Positions 16,678 through 24,572 of a stretch of DNA of 64,000 bases are shown here, one piece after another. The first letter of the stretch is position 1. The number at the start of each line of letters is the position of its first letter. Source of the DNA: Nitratireductor sp. ZSWI3 (GTDB lineage Bacteria > Pseudomonadota > Alphaproteobacteria > Rhizobiales > Rhizobiaceae); contig NZ_JANKOF010000013.1 of the NCBI RefSeq assembly GCF_024655565.1, forward strand, positions 1 through 64,000. Direction: 5' to 3'. A program made the position numbers and the translations under genes. The notes beneath the pieces were generated by a model. It made no database searches. It saw nothing but the letters and a program-made list of their open reading frames with translations, and was not told the origin of the DNA.

Positions 16678-18162
16678 TTAGTGACTGAAAGCGCGCTCCA
16701 GCGCGTCCCGATCGTTGTGAACGGCCAGCTTGTCCATGATCGTGGCGCTGGCCTCGTTCATCCCGACCACCTCCGTCTCGATGCCCTGTTTGCGGAACTT
16801 CAGCACCGCCCTGTCGATCGCGCCGACTCCGGTCAGGTCCCAGATATGGGCGTGGGAGACGTCGATGCGGACGCGATCGAGGTCCTCGCGGAAATCGAGG
16901 GAACCGAGGAAGTCGTCGGCCGTCGCAAAGAAAAGCTGGCCCAGCACGGTGTAGGTTCGCGTCCGGCCATCGTCCGACAGCCGCGAGTTCAGCCGGAAGG
17001 TCTGCGCCACTTTCCATGCGAAGAAGATGCCCGAGAGCAACACGCCGACACCGACGCCCAGCGCGAGGTTGTGCGTGCCGACCACGGTGAGCACAGTTGC
17101 CAGCATGACGGCGCTCGAGCGACGCGGATGCTTGCGCAGATCGTTGAGGGAAGACCAGGAGAACGTGCTGATCGAGACCATGATCATGATGGCAACGAGA
17201 GCCGGCATGGGAATGATGCGCACCCAGTCGTTGAGCAGCAGAAGCAGGACCAGCAGGAAAGCGCCTGCGACAAAGGCCGAGAGCCTGCCGCGCCCTCCCG
17301 ACTTCACATTGATAACCGACTGCCCGATCATGGCGCAGCCTGCCATTCCACCCAGGAATCCGGTACAGAAATTGGCGATGCCCTGCCCGACGCATTCGCG
17401 GTTCTTGTCGCTTCCGGTGTCGGTCATCTGGTCGACGATCGATGCCGTCAGCAGGCTTTCCAGCAATCCGACAGCCGCAACGCCGATGGAATAGGGAAGG
17501 ATGATCCGAAGCGTTTCGAGCGTGTATGGAACGTCCGGAACGAGGAAGGTCGGCAGGCTCGACGGCAGCTCGCCCAGATCGCCGACGGTGCGCACTTCAA
17601 GCCCGAGCATCAGCGACCCGACCGTCAGCAGCACGATGCACACCAGAGGGGAAGGCACGGCCCTGGTCACCCGCGGAAAGAGATAGACGATCGCAAGGCC
17701 TGCCGCGATCATGGCGTATGTCTGCCAGGACTGCCCGCTCAATTCGGGCAGCTGCGCCATGAAAATCAGGATGGCGAGCGCGTTGACGAATCCCGTCAGG
17801 ACAGAGCGGGACACGAACCGCATGACGTAGCCCAGCCGGGCGAAACCGGCGAGGACCTGCAGGACGCCGGCCAGGATCGTCGCCGCCAGAAGATATTGTA
17901 GCCCGTAATCGCGCACGAGCGACACCATGAGCACGGCGGTTGCGGCGGTCGCCGCCGATATCATGCCGGGACGCCCGCCAGTGATCGAAATGATCACCGC
18001 GATGGAAAACGAGGCGTACAGTCCGACCTTGGGATCGACACCGGCGATGAGGGAGAAGCCGATCGCCTCGGGGATCAGCGCCAGGGCGACGACGATGCCC
18101 GCCAGCACGTCGCCGCGGATATTGGACAGCCAGTCACGGCGGAATGAATCGAGAGAAAGCAT
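16678..18162 (-). CDS. SulP family sulfate/bicarbonate-type anion transporter
   Basis: 494 residues from the ATG at 18162 ([18 protein letters not shown]). An N-terminal membrane domain carries the SulP hallmarks [20 protein letters not shown] and [12 protein letters not shown]. Further membrane segments include the [25 protein letters not shown] region typical of the family. Residues about 400-494 form a cytoplasmic STAS domain with a regulatory-type D-L-T-G-V motif ([17 protein letters not shown]). SulP proteins move sulfate, bicarbonate or related anions. The neighbouring sulfotransferase and the nearby cysD/cysNC make sulfate a reasonable substrate, though bicarbonate carriers share this layout. 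The ribosome-binding site is weak. Confidence 0.88.
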   Translation of the reverse strand: MLSLDSFRRDWLSNIRGDVLAGIVVALALIPEAIGFSLIAGVDPKVGLYASFSIAVIISITGGRPGMISAATAATAVLMVSLVRDYGLQYLLAATILAGVLQVLAGFARLGYVMRFVSRSVLTGFVNALAILIFMAQLPELSGQSWQTYAMIAAGLAIVYLFPRVTRAVPSPLVCIVLLTVGSLMLGLEVRTVGDLGELPSSLPTFLVPDVPYTLETLRIILPYSIGVAAVGLLESLLTASIVDQMTDTGSDKNRECVGQGIANFCTGFLGGMAGCAMIGQSVINVKSGGRGRLSAFVAGAFLLVLLLLLNDWVRIIPMPALVAIMIMVSISTFSWSSLNDLRKHPRRSSAVMLATVLTVVGTHNLALGVGVGVLLSGIFFAWKVAQTFRLNSRLSDDGRTRTYTVLGQLFFATADDFLGSLDFREDLDRVRIDVSHAHIWDLTGVGAIDRAVLKFRKQGIETEVVGMNEASATIMDKLAVHNDRDALERAFSH

Positions 18163-18456
18163 GGGGATCCGAATGCACAGAAAAGCCACATCGCCCGGCG
18201 GGCGAAAAAATGCAGAGCTTTGTGGATTGTCCGGCGGATTGGCGGCCGGAAGAGCCACCCGGATTTGCACCGGGTCCGATCGAATGGATGCTGTATAGCA
18301 GAGGATTGCTGCGATGCAACATGCACGCCGCCGTTGGACCTGCCGTCCATGTCGGCACCGTCCGTCGGGTCATTTTCCGAAACCGGTTGCCGGTCGGGAC
18401 TTGGCGTGAATCAGAGGAATATTCTATGGTGATGTAAATCGCTTGGAGAATATCAC

Positions 18457-18696
18457 GTGTCGCTTACAACCGAAGAACTCATCGTCGCAAAAGCGATCGC
18501 CAGCAGATTCCATGAAGCAGTCAACGGAATAGCCATTCCGATACATCTGAAGCACACGGGCATCGCGATCTTTGTTGCGGCCGAGATCGCTTCGGCTGCT
18601 TCCACGAGACGGGAAGCGCAAAAAGCGCTCAAGGCGTTCAACCAGGAGACCCAGAAGGGGCTGGACAGCATGCTGGCGAAGCTGGACAAGCGCTGA
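18457..18696 (+). CDS. Small hypothetical helical protein (79 aa)
   Basis: Starts at GTG 18457 with GGAG eight to nine bases upstream. The product (MSLTTEELIVAKAIASRFHE…) is Ala/Lys-rich and helical, with a central hydrophobic stretch (HTGIAIFVAAEIASAAS) too short and small-residue-rich for a sure membrane helix. The last third, rich in Lys and Gln, could form a coiled coil. It is on the opposite strand from its neighbours and alone. I do not recognise the family. Confidence 0.5.
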   Translation: MSLTTEELIVAKAIASRFHEAVNGIAIPIHLKHTGIAIFVAAEIASAASTRREAQKALKAFNQETQKGLDSMLAKLDKR

Positions 18697-18752
18697 AACC
18701 GGTCTGAACCAAGCCCCATCTCTGCAACAGCGCCGTGCCTCCCGGCCGGCAA

Positions 18753-19052
18753 TCACGCATCCAGAAAGGATCGAAGAATGCGATCCGTGGGCACTCCGAA
18801 CGAAGCAATATCCTTGAATCGCGGGATCTCGAAGACGACGAGGCGCTCGATCCGGTCCTTCAGGGCCGGTTCCCGGGTGATTTCGTCCCTGATCTCCTGC
18901 GCGCTGTAGTTGGATTCGAAAAGATAAAGCCCGTCGTCGTCACACCAATACAGGGTGTTGATGCTTCCCCATTGCACCATGTCCTCGAACGCGGCGCGCG
19001 CAGGGGCTTGATCGGTTGCCGCCAGCCTACATGAAATCAATATCAACATCAC
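18753..19052 (-). CDS. Hypothetical protein (99 aa), possible member of the sulfotransferase operon
   Basis: Open from ATG 19052 or the next ATG at 19049, fifteen bases downstream of the sulfotransferase stop on the same strand. The composition is protein-like: LYWCDDDGLYLFESNYSAQE, then an amphipathic helix REPALKDRIERLVVFEIPRF. No clear ribosome-binding site precedes it, so coupling to the upstream gene or a later start is possible. The first residues are hydrophobic but lack a convincing signal-peptide cleavage site. I do not recognise the family. Confidence 0.5.
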   Translation of the reverse strand: MMLILISCRLAATDQAPARAAFEDMVQWGSINTLYWCDDDGLYLFESNYSAQEIRDEITREPALKDRIERLVVFEIPRFKDIASFGVPTDRILRSFLDA

Positions 19053-19067
19053 AGCACGCCATCGGTC

Positions 19068-20030
19068 TCAGGTTTCCTTTTGCGCGCGAACCTTCCACGC
19101 CTCCCGCTGCTTCAGGTATTCCGCAGATCGCCGCTTCTCATGTTCAAGCTGGATCTCTGCGGCGCGGCGCGCCTTGATCAGCCCCGGATAATTCAACATG
19201 ATCGATCGATAATAGCGGTCCGTCGAGTCCAGATCGGCGAGGATCTGATCGAGCCTTCCGGTACGCGCCGCATCAAGCGGTCCGCTTTCCATGTCACGAA
19301 GCGATTGCCACACCTCTGCGACCTCGGCGGCAAACGATGCCTCGAAACGGTCTTCGAACTGGTGGCGGGCGCCGGCAGAGAGGAAAGCGTCGATATCGGC
19401 TTCCGCCTGCTCGACCGGTACCGGCCACTGGATACCGAGGCTTGCGGATATCCCGGCGACGACGGCCCGCCAGTCGGAAAGCAGCTTCTCATAGGAGGTG
19501 GCGCACCGCGGGACTGACCGCGAATCCCTCTCCGCCTGCAGCTCGTATCTCAACCAGCTCAAAAGGCCGGCCTCCAGCGGATATTCGTTGCGCGCATAAA
19601 GAGACCGCGCGCACTCCCAGGGCGAGCGAAGCGCCAGGATAACGTGCGCTGCATATCCCCGCTCCCGCAGGACCTCCTCCCAGAGCGGGAACAACCTGCA
19701 GACCCGCGGGTCCTTCAGGACGATCAGGTCATGGCCGGAATACTGCTGGTCGATGAACTCTCCAGCCCCCTGCCGAAAGGCTTTCAGCGCCGGTTCGGGA
19801 ACGCTCTCCACGGGAAAACGGGAACTCTCGATCCAGTTGGAGCCGACCGACGCCAGGAGCTGTTCGTTAAGCATCACCGCATCGACCGGTTCCCAGAAGC
19901 CGGTCGCATTGTCGTTGGGCTGCGCCGCCACCAGCTTCTCCGGCAGGAAGGCGCCCAGGAGATTGAGAACGCGCGTTATGGCGGACGTGCCGCTGCGGTG
20001 CATCCCAAGGATGACAATGGCTTTCTTCAT
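19068..20030 (-). CDS. Sulfotransferase family protein (PAPS-dependent)
   Basis: 320 residues. The N-terminus MKKAIVILGMHRSGTSAITR is the 5'-phosphosulfate-binding loop of the sulfotransferase superfamily (GxxRSGTS). Residues near 115 (LKDPRVCRLFPLWEEVL) match the 3'-phosphate-binding region, where Arg and Ser/Thr contact PAPS. A second basic segment (ALRSPWECARSLYARN) is also family-typical. The C-terminus is a charged helix. It would transfer sulfate from PAPS to a hydroxyl or amine acceptor. PAPS could come from CysD/CysNC encoded at 34.2-37.1 kb. It is the last recognisable member of the minus-strand run of glycan genes. The acceptor is unknown; a glycan or glycosylated protein is inferred from the two glycosyltransferases next to it. 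Confidence 0.85.
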   Translation of the reverse strand: MKKAIVILGMHRSGTSAITRVLNLLGAFLPEKLVAAQPNDNATGFWEPVDAVMLNEQLLASVGSNWIESSRFPVESVPEPALKAFRQGAGEFIDQQYSGHDLIVLKDPRVCRLFPLWEEVLRERGYAAHVILALRSPWECARSLYARNEYPLEAGLLSWLRYELQAERDSRSVPRCATSYEKLLSDWRAVVAGISASLGIQWPVPVEQAEADIDAFLSAGARHQFEDRFEASFAAEVAEVWQSLRDMESGPLDAARTGRLDQILADLDSTDRYYRSIMLNYPGLIKARRAAEIQLEHEKRRSAEYLKQREAWKVRAQKET

Positions 20031-20102
20031 GTACGGTTCCTATGCCTGTTCCCGAAGAGCCGCGACCTGCAGCCGAAGAAACATCGGTATCGGGGGCAGG
20101 CC

Positions 20103-20828
20103 TCAGTCCGGCTGTGGGTACCAGTCATAACAGAAAAGCCGGGTCGTCCTAGTGAGCGCTTTTCTCCCCGAGGCCTGCATCGTCTGCGAGCCCCCACGCC
20201 GGCGCTTGAAGTGAATGGTTTCGGGGACGACCTTGTGGACGAGGCCGGCTTCGAGTGTCTCGCAGTTCCACTGCCAGTCTTCGTAGGCAAAGCCACCCTT
20301 GATATCGCGATCCGCATAAGGATAGCGCTCATGGGCGGCGCGCGGCGCCATGCACAATGCGTCCCAGTAATTCATGACCCGCAGGAAGGCGGGATCGAAA
20401 TTCTCGTCTTCCTGGTCGATGTGAAAGAACAGGTTGTTGTTGTCCTGAAAGAACCAGTTCATCTCGGGATGCGCGATGATCTGGCCCGGCTTCGTCTCGC
20501 ACATGGCGTGCGCGTCCTTCAGCCAGTTTTCGCTCCACAGGTCATCACCGTCGAGAAACGCGACATAATTGCCGGTGGAGATGGAAACCGCGTGGTTCCT
20601 CACCTGCCCCTGATCGCCGAACGACACCTCCTCGAGCCGCCCTCCCTGCTCCTCGATGTCGGAGAACACGGCCCGGATTCCGGCATCGGGATTGTCGAGA
20701 ACCGCGATCAGTTCCACCGACAGGCCCGCATCCGCCGCCACCGAGGCAGCGTCCTTCATGCTGCGCAGCGAGATGCCGGCCATGGCGCCTTCGCGATGAG
20801 CTGTAATGATCGCTGATATGTCAGGCAT
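20103..20828 (-). CDS. Family 2 (GT-A fold) glycosyltransferase
   Basis: 241 residues from the ATG at 20828 (MPDISAIITAHREGAMA), overlapping the stop of the upstream glycosyltransferase by eight bases. The GT-A core is clear: ISAIITAHREG strand at the start, GQVRNHAVSISTGNYVAFLD before the nucleotide-sugar metal motif DGDD (residue about 100), and a distal ED (YEDWQWNCETLEAG) that would be the catalytic acid region. The overlap and shared strand imply translational coupling in one operon with the GT4 enzyme and the sulfotransferase. Donor and acceptor sugars are not predictable. Confidence 0.85.
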   Translation of the reverse strand: MPDISAIITAHREGAMAGISLRSMKDAASVAADAGLSVELIAVLDNPDAGIRAVFSDIEEQGGRLEEVSFGDQGQVRNHAVSISTGNYVAFLDGDDLWSENWLKDAHAMCETKPGQIIAHPEMNWFFQDNNNLFFHIDQEDENFDPAFLRVMNYWDALCMAPRAAHERYPYADRDIKGGFAYEDWQWNCETLEAGLVHKVVPETIHFKRRRGGSQTMQASGRKALTRTTRLFCYDWYPQPD

Positions 20829-22917
20829 CCACCACCCCGTCCAATGCGACCGAAAGCGAACGGCTGTACCGCTGCGCATCGCATAACTTCAAAGTGTGCT
20901 GGCGAAGCCGCTTGGCGCGCGCGGTGACCTCGGCCGGATCGGCCTTCATCTCGGCTATGGCAGCCAGATAGGCCTCCGGATCGAGAAAATCGCGAACCGG
21001 AAATCCCGTCTCGTCGCTGACGACATCGCCGACCCCGCCGGTCAGGCTCGCCACGACCGGAACACCGCGCATTCCGACATCGATGAGGATCGTCGGCAAT
21101 CCGTCCCACCAGGAGGTGTACAGGAAGAAGTCCGAATGCGCGAAAGGCAGTTCCGACAGATCGTTGTAGGTGCCCATCAGCGTGATGTTCTGCGGCAGGT
21201 TGCTGAAATCGACGCCCGACTGCCCGAGAACTTCCTTTCCCCACACGAGCAGATCGAGATCCGGCATCCGCGCGGCGATCTCGACGACGAGGTCGAAACG
21301 CTTTTGCCGGTCGAATCTTCCGGCCCAGATGGCCTGCAGTCTCGGTCGCCGCAGGGCGAACCGATGCAGGCGACCGTTGCGGCGGCGTTGAAAGACCCCG
21401 GAAAAATCGTCGGCAGCAGGTTCGCACGGCGTGAAAAGCACATGTATCCGGTCCTGAAGCGCCCGCGACATGGCGTAACGCTCCACCAGTTCGGCCTTCA
21501 GGGCGGAGTTGTCGACGAACACCCCTTTGAGGTGGGTGAAGCAGGACTGGAAAAAGGTGATGGGATAGCCGCCCTTATTGCCCTTTTCGTCGAGATCCCA
21601 TGTGAAGAGATAGGCGTAAAGGTCCACCCAGGTCGACAGCTGCAGGCCGTAGGTCTCGTAGAGCTCCCAGCAGAGTCGGCTGTTGACGTTTATCACCTTC
21701 TTGGCCTGCAGGCCGCGAACAAGGTCGAGCAGCACCCGCGCCTTGTTGTCCAGGGTGAGCGGCCCGATGTGCTGGCTTATGTCGATGACCCGCACCGTAT
21801 CCGGAAACCACTCGGGACGCTCGAAATCGGGCAGGTCCGTCGTCACGACGAGGATCTCCTGCCCGGGCGCGATTTCGGCCAGGGCGCGCGCCAGGTGGCC
21901 GGCGACCCTCGCCGATCCCGCCATGCGGCAATGCGGGATCAGCATGAGGATGTCGGCGGACGTGCAGCCGATCGTGCGCCGCATCTTCTCGACGATGTTT
22001 CGGACCTCGGTCAGACCATGGCGAATGGGCGGCGACTGCACCACCCGCGCCGAATACGGCCGCAGGATCCGCGGCTCGATCGCTGCCGCCTTGCGCACCA
22101 GCTCCTGGTATTTCGGCCTGTCGAGTACCGCGAGCTTGTCGATCAGATGCGCCGCGACGTCTTCGATCGGCGTGCTCAGCCGCAGTTCCTCGGTCCCCTC
22201 GGTCTGCCGTATGACCCTGTCGACGATGGCGATGCCGCGCGGCTGCGCAGCGGCCGGCATGGCGTCGACGAAGGGGCTGGGGCGACGATGCCCCTCCCGG
22301 CAGCCGTGAATGATGTAGTGCTCGAACAACCACCCCTTCCAGCGGGAAAGATCCTTGTGGGTGTCGAGATAGAAGGCCTCATCGAAGAGAGGCGTGGGAA
22401 CGATCCTGTTTCGCCAGCCATAGGTCAGCCAGTGAAAGAAACCGGCTTCCGGCTCCTCCTGACCATCGTCTTCGCTCGCCTCGGCGGCCTCTCTCAGCCT
22501 CCGCTGATAGGTCCTGGAATTGAAGAAAAGCGTCGGCCGCAAGCCGGCAAACGCGCCTTCCGAAAGAAAGTGGATGAGCGCATCTTCTTCGGTGAGAGGC
22601 TCGATGGTGCCGAGCTGCGCGGCATAGAAGGTCGGCTGGAGCACCTGCACCAGCCTGTTCCAGGTCTCCTCGCTCAGCGCCAGGTCCCGCTCCGCTTGCG
22701 GAAACAGGCCGACGATGTCGGCCAGAGGTGTCTTCGACGTCTTTGCCCGGGCAGCCAGGGCCGACGCGATTTTCTGCAGGCCAGGATGCGGAACGCGTCC
22801 CTCCGAATGGCCGTGACGGTCGAAATGCATCCACGGATCCATCCCCGCTTCACGGACATCCGGATTGGCCGACAGGTAGAACCCCGCGTCGAATTTGTCC
22901 TCTGCCCACGTCAGCAC
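20821..22917 (-). CDS. GT4-type glycosyltransferase with four N-terminal FY/HxxxG/EGR motif copies
   Basis: 698 residues from a GTG start at 22917 preceded by GGAG nine bases upstream. Residues about 9-217 contain four divergent copies of a short module built on F-D-x-x-F-Y…H-[FY]-x-x-x-G-x-x-E-G-R-x-P: copy 1 at 9-45, copy 2 at 94-130, copy 3 at 131-177 and copy 4 at 178-217. Residues about 330-690 are a GT-B fold. LMLIPHCRMAGSARVAGHLA opens the first lobe, AIWAGRFDRQKRFDLVVEIA marks the second, and TSWWDGLPTILIDVGMRGVP carries the E/D-rich nucleotide-sugar region, though the usual EGFP-type motif reads WDGLP. It is coupled to the GT2 gene downstream. The product is probably a surface glycan or glycoprotein. 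Confidence 0.83.
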   Translation of the reverse strand: MLTWAEDKFDAGFYLSANPDVREAGMDPWMHFDRHGHSEGRVPHPGLQKIASALAARAKTSKTPLADIVGLFPQAERDLALSEETWNRLVQVLQPTFYAAQLGTIEPLTEEDALIHFLSEGAFAGLRPTLFFNSRTYQRRLREAAEASEDDGQEEPEAGFFHWLTYGWRNRIVPTPLFDEAFYLDTHKDLSRWKGWLFEHYIIHGCREGHRRPSPFVDAMPAAAQPRGIAIVDRVIRQTEGTEELRLSTPIEDVAAHLIDKLAVLDRPKYQELVRKAAAIEPRILRPYSARVVQSPPIRHGLTEVRNIVEKMRRTIGCTSADILMLIPHCRMAGSARVAGHLARALAEIAPGQEILVVTTDLPDFERPEWFPDTVRVIDISQHIGPLTLDNKARVLLDLVRGLQAKKVINVNSRLCWELYETYGLQLSTWVDLYAYLFTWDLDEKGNKGGYPITFFQSCFTHLKGVFVDNSALKAELVERYAMSRALQDRIHVLFTPCEPAADDFSGVFQRRRNGRLHRFALRRPRLQAIWAGRFDRQKRFDLVVEIAARMPDLDLLVWGKEVLGQSGVDFSNLPQNITLMGTYNDLSELPFAHSDFFLYTSWWDGLPTILIDVGMRGVPVVASLTGGVGDVVSDETGFPVRDFLDPEAYLAAIAEMKADPAEVTARAKRLRQHTLKLCDAQRYSRSLSVALDGVVDA

Positions 22918-22982
22918 TCGTGCTGTCTCCCCTCGCCGCTGCAGATCGTTGTTGCTTGATCGCCCCCGTATCCGCCCCGCGC

Positions 22983-24206
22983 TTATCCCAATGCGGCGCG
23001 CGGCGCCGATGGCGACGAGGCTTCGTCGAGCTGTTCGGCGATATCCCGCGTCCAGGCCACGGCGGCGGGAACGCGCGAGCGATCGACCCTGTCGGCATAA
23101 TGCCGTGCGACGTCGACGACCTCGTTCATCAGCCCCTGCTCGAGGGTGATGGGATCAAGGCCGAGAGCGAGGAACTGCTCGTTTTTCACCACCAGGTCGT
23201 TTTCGGCGGCTTCCTTGCGCGGATTGGGCAGATAATTGATGTCGACCCCCGTCATGCCGGATACGAGCTTCGCCAGATCGCGAACCCGGTGCGTCTGCGT
23301 CATCTGGTTGAAGATCTTCACGCGATCGCCGCGCTTGGGCGGATTTTTCAACGCGATCTCGATGCACCGCACCGAGTCCTGAATGTGGATGAAGGCGCGC
23401 GTCTGCCCGCCCGTGCCGTGCACGGTGAGCGGATAGCCGATCGCCGCCTGGATGAGGAAGCGGTTGAGGACCGTGCCGTAGTCGCCGTCGTAATCGAACC
23501 GGTTGATCAGTTGCGGATGCAGCCTGGTCTCCTCGGTGTGCGTTCCCCACACGATGCCCTGGTGCAGGTCGGTGATGCGCACGCCGTCGTTCTTTGCGTA
23601 GAACTGGAAGAGAAGCTGATCCAGGCACTTGGTCATGTGATAGACCGAGCCCGGATTTGCCGGGTAAAGGATTTCCAGGGACGCCTGGTCGCCGGCCAGG
23701 TTTTCGATGCCGACGGGAAGATAGCCTTCCGGAATGGCCGCGCCCACGCTCGAATAGCCGTAGACGCCCATCGTGCCGAGATGGACGAGATGCGCGTCAA
23801 GGTCCAACTCGATCAATGCGTTCAAGACATTGTGCGTCGCATTGACGTTGTTGTTCACCGTGTAGTTTTTGTGCCGGTCGGACCGCATCGAATAGGGCGC
23901 GGCGCGCTGTTCGGCAAAATGAACGACGGCATCCGGCCTGTTCTCGGCGAGCCACGACTTGAGAACGTCGTAGTCACGGGCAATATCGACCAGGTGAAAA
24001 TGGATGTGCCGACCGGTCTCGGTGTGCCAGGCGCGCAAGCGCTCCTGGATCGTTTCAACCGGCGTCAGCGACTGGACGCCGAGTTCGGCGTCGATCCAGC
24101 GACGTGACAGATTGTCGAGGATGTGAACCTCGTGGCCGGCCTGAGACAGATGGAGTGACGTTGGCCAACCTACGAACCCATCACCGCCGAGAACCGCAAT
24201 CTTCAC
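22983..24206 (-). CDS. sqdB: UDP-sulfoquinovose synthase
   Basis: 407 residues from GTG 24206, with GAGAGGG six bases upstream. It converts UDP-glucose and sulfite to UDP-sulfoquinovose. Diagnostic features are the Rossmann loop GGDGFVGWPTSLHL, the basic DNLSRRWIDAELGVQSLTP segment, GTMGVYGYSSVGAAIPEGYL carrying the catalytic Thr region, and the SDR-type YHMTK Tyr-Lys pair. These are far closer to SqdB/SQD1 (and archaeal Agl3) than to ordinary epimerases. SqdB normally feeds sulfolipid synthesis with sqdD, sqdC and sqdA neighbours; none is here. Instead it lies between a pyruvyltransferase-like gene and glycosyltransferases, suggesting sulfoquinovose in a glycan, as known for Agl3 in archaeal N-glycans. 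That use is inferred. Confidence 0.9.
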   Translation of the reverse strand: MKIAVLGGDGFVGWPTSLHLSQAGHEVHILDNLSRRWIDAELGVQSLTPVETIQERLRAWHTETGRHIHFHLVDIARDYDVLKSWLAENRPDAVVHFAEQRAAPYSMRSDRHKNYTVNNNVNATHNVLNALIELDLDAHLVHLGTMGVYGYSSVGAAIPEGYLPVGIENLAGDQASLEILYPANPGSVYHMTKCLDQLLFQFYAKNDGVRITDLHQGIVWGTHTEETRLHPQLINRFDYDGDYGTVLNRFLIQAAIGYPLTVHGTGGQTRAFIHIQDSVRCIEIALKNPPKRGDRVKIFNQMTQTHRVRDLAKLVSGMTGVDINYLPNPRKEAAENDLVVKNEQFLALGLDPITLEQGLMNEVVDVARHYADRVDRSRVPAAVAWTRDIAEQLDEASSPSAPRAALG

Positions 24207-24572
24207 GTTTTTCCCTCTCGAAATGCTCAGAAAAATAGCCAGCAAAAAGAAACACAGTTGCAGGGCATATACAAACCACTTTCGACAAGCAATAACCGCA
24301 CCGTCCTAAAGCATGTGCATAAGATTGCCAGCACAACCTTAACTTGTTCTTTCGCGCGCATATAAAACCAAATAAAACACGAAAAATTTCATAAAATTTA
24401 TATGCGTGAACATTGATCTGTGCTGATCGAAGGGCCGAATCGGCAGACGAAGCTTGCAGCACCGCGGTGAAAAGGACGGGCAAACCCGGTTGGTCGCGAA
24501 GACGACAGGTTGGCCTTTCAACGCCTGAGGCTCCGGCCGGAAATCGGGCGGAGCGTTTTGATGCCCCTCGGT
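24207..24572. promoter_or_regulatory. AT-rich intergenic region upstream of sqdB
   Basis: 366 bases separate the pyruvyltransferase-like gene from sqdB, both on the minus strand. The part from 24230 to 24420 is distinctly AT-rich against the local background and probably holds the sqdB promoter. An apparent 100-codon frame (24181-24483, minus) runs into sqdB out of frame and lacks a ribosome-binding site, so I do not call it. No clear terminator hairpin was found. Confidence 0.35.

Noticed and set aside
16678-17395. N-terminal 261 residues of the long open frame before the MFS protein
   Set aside because: This part is an out-of-frame read of the SulP gene; the MFS protein starts properly at 16612 with its own ribosome-binding site.
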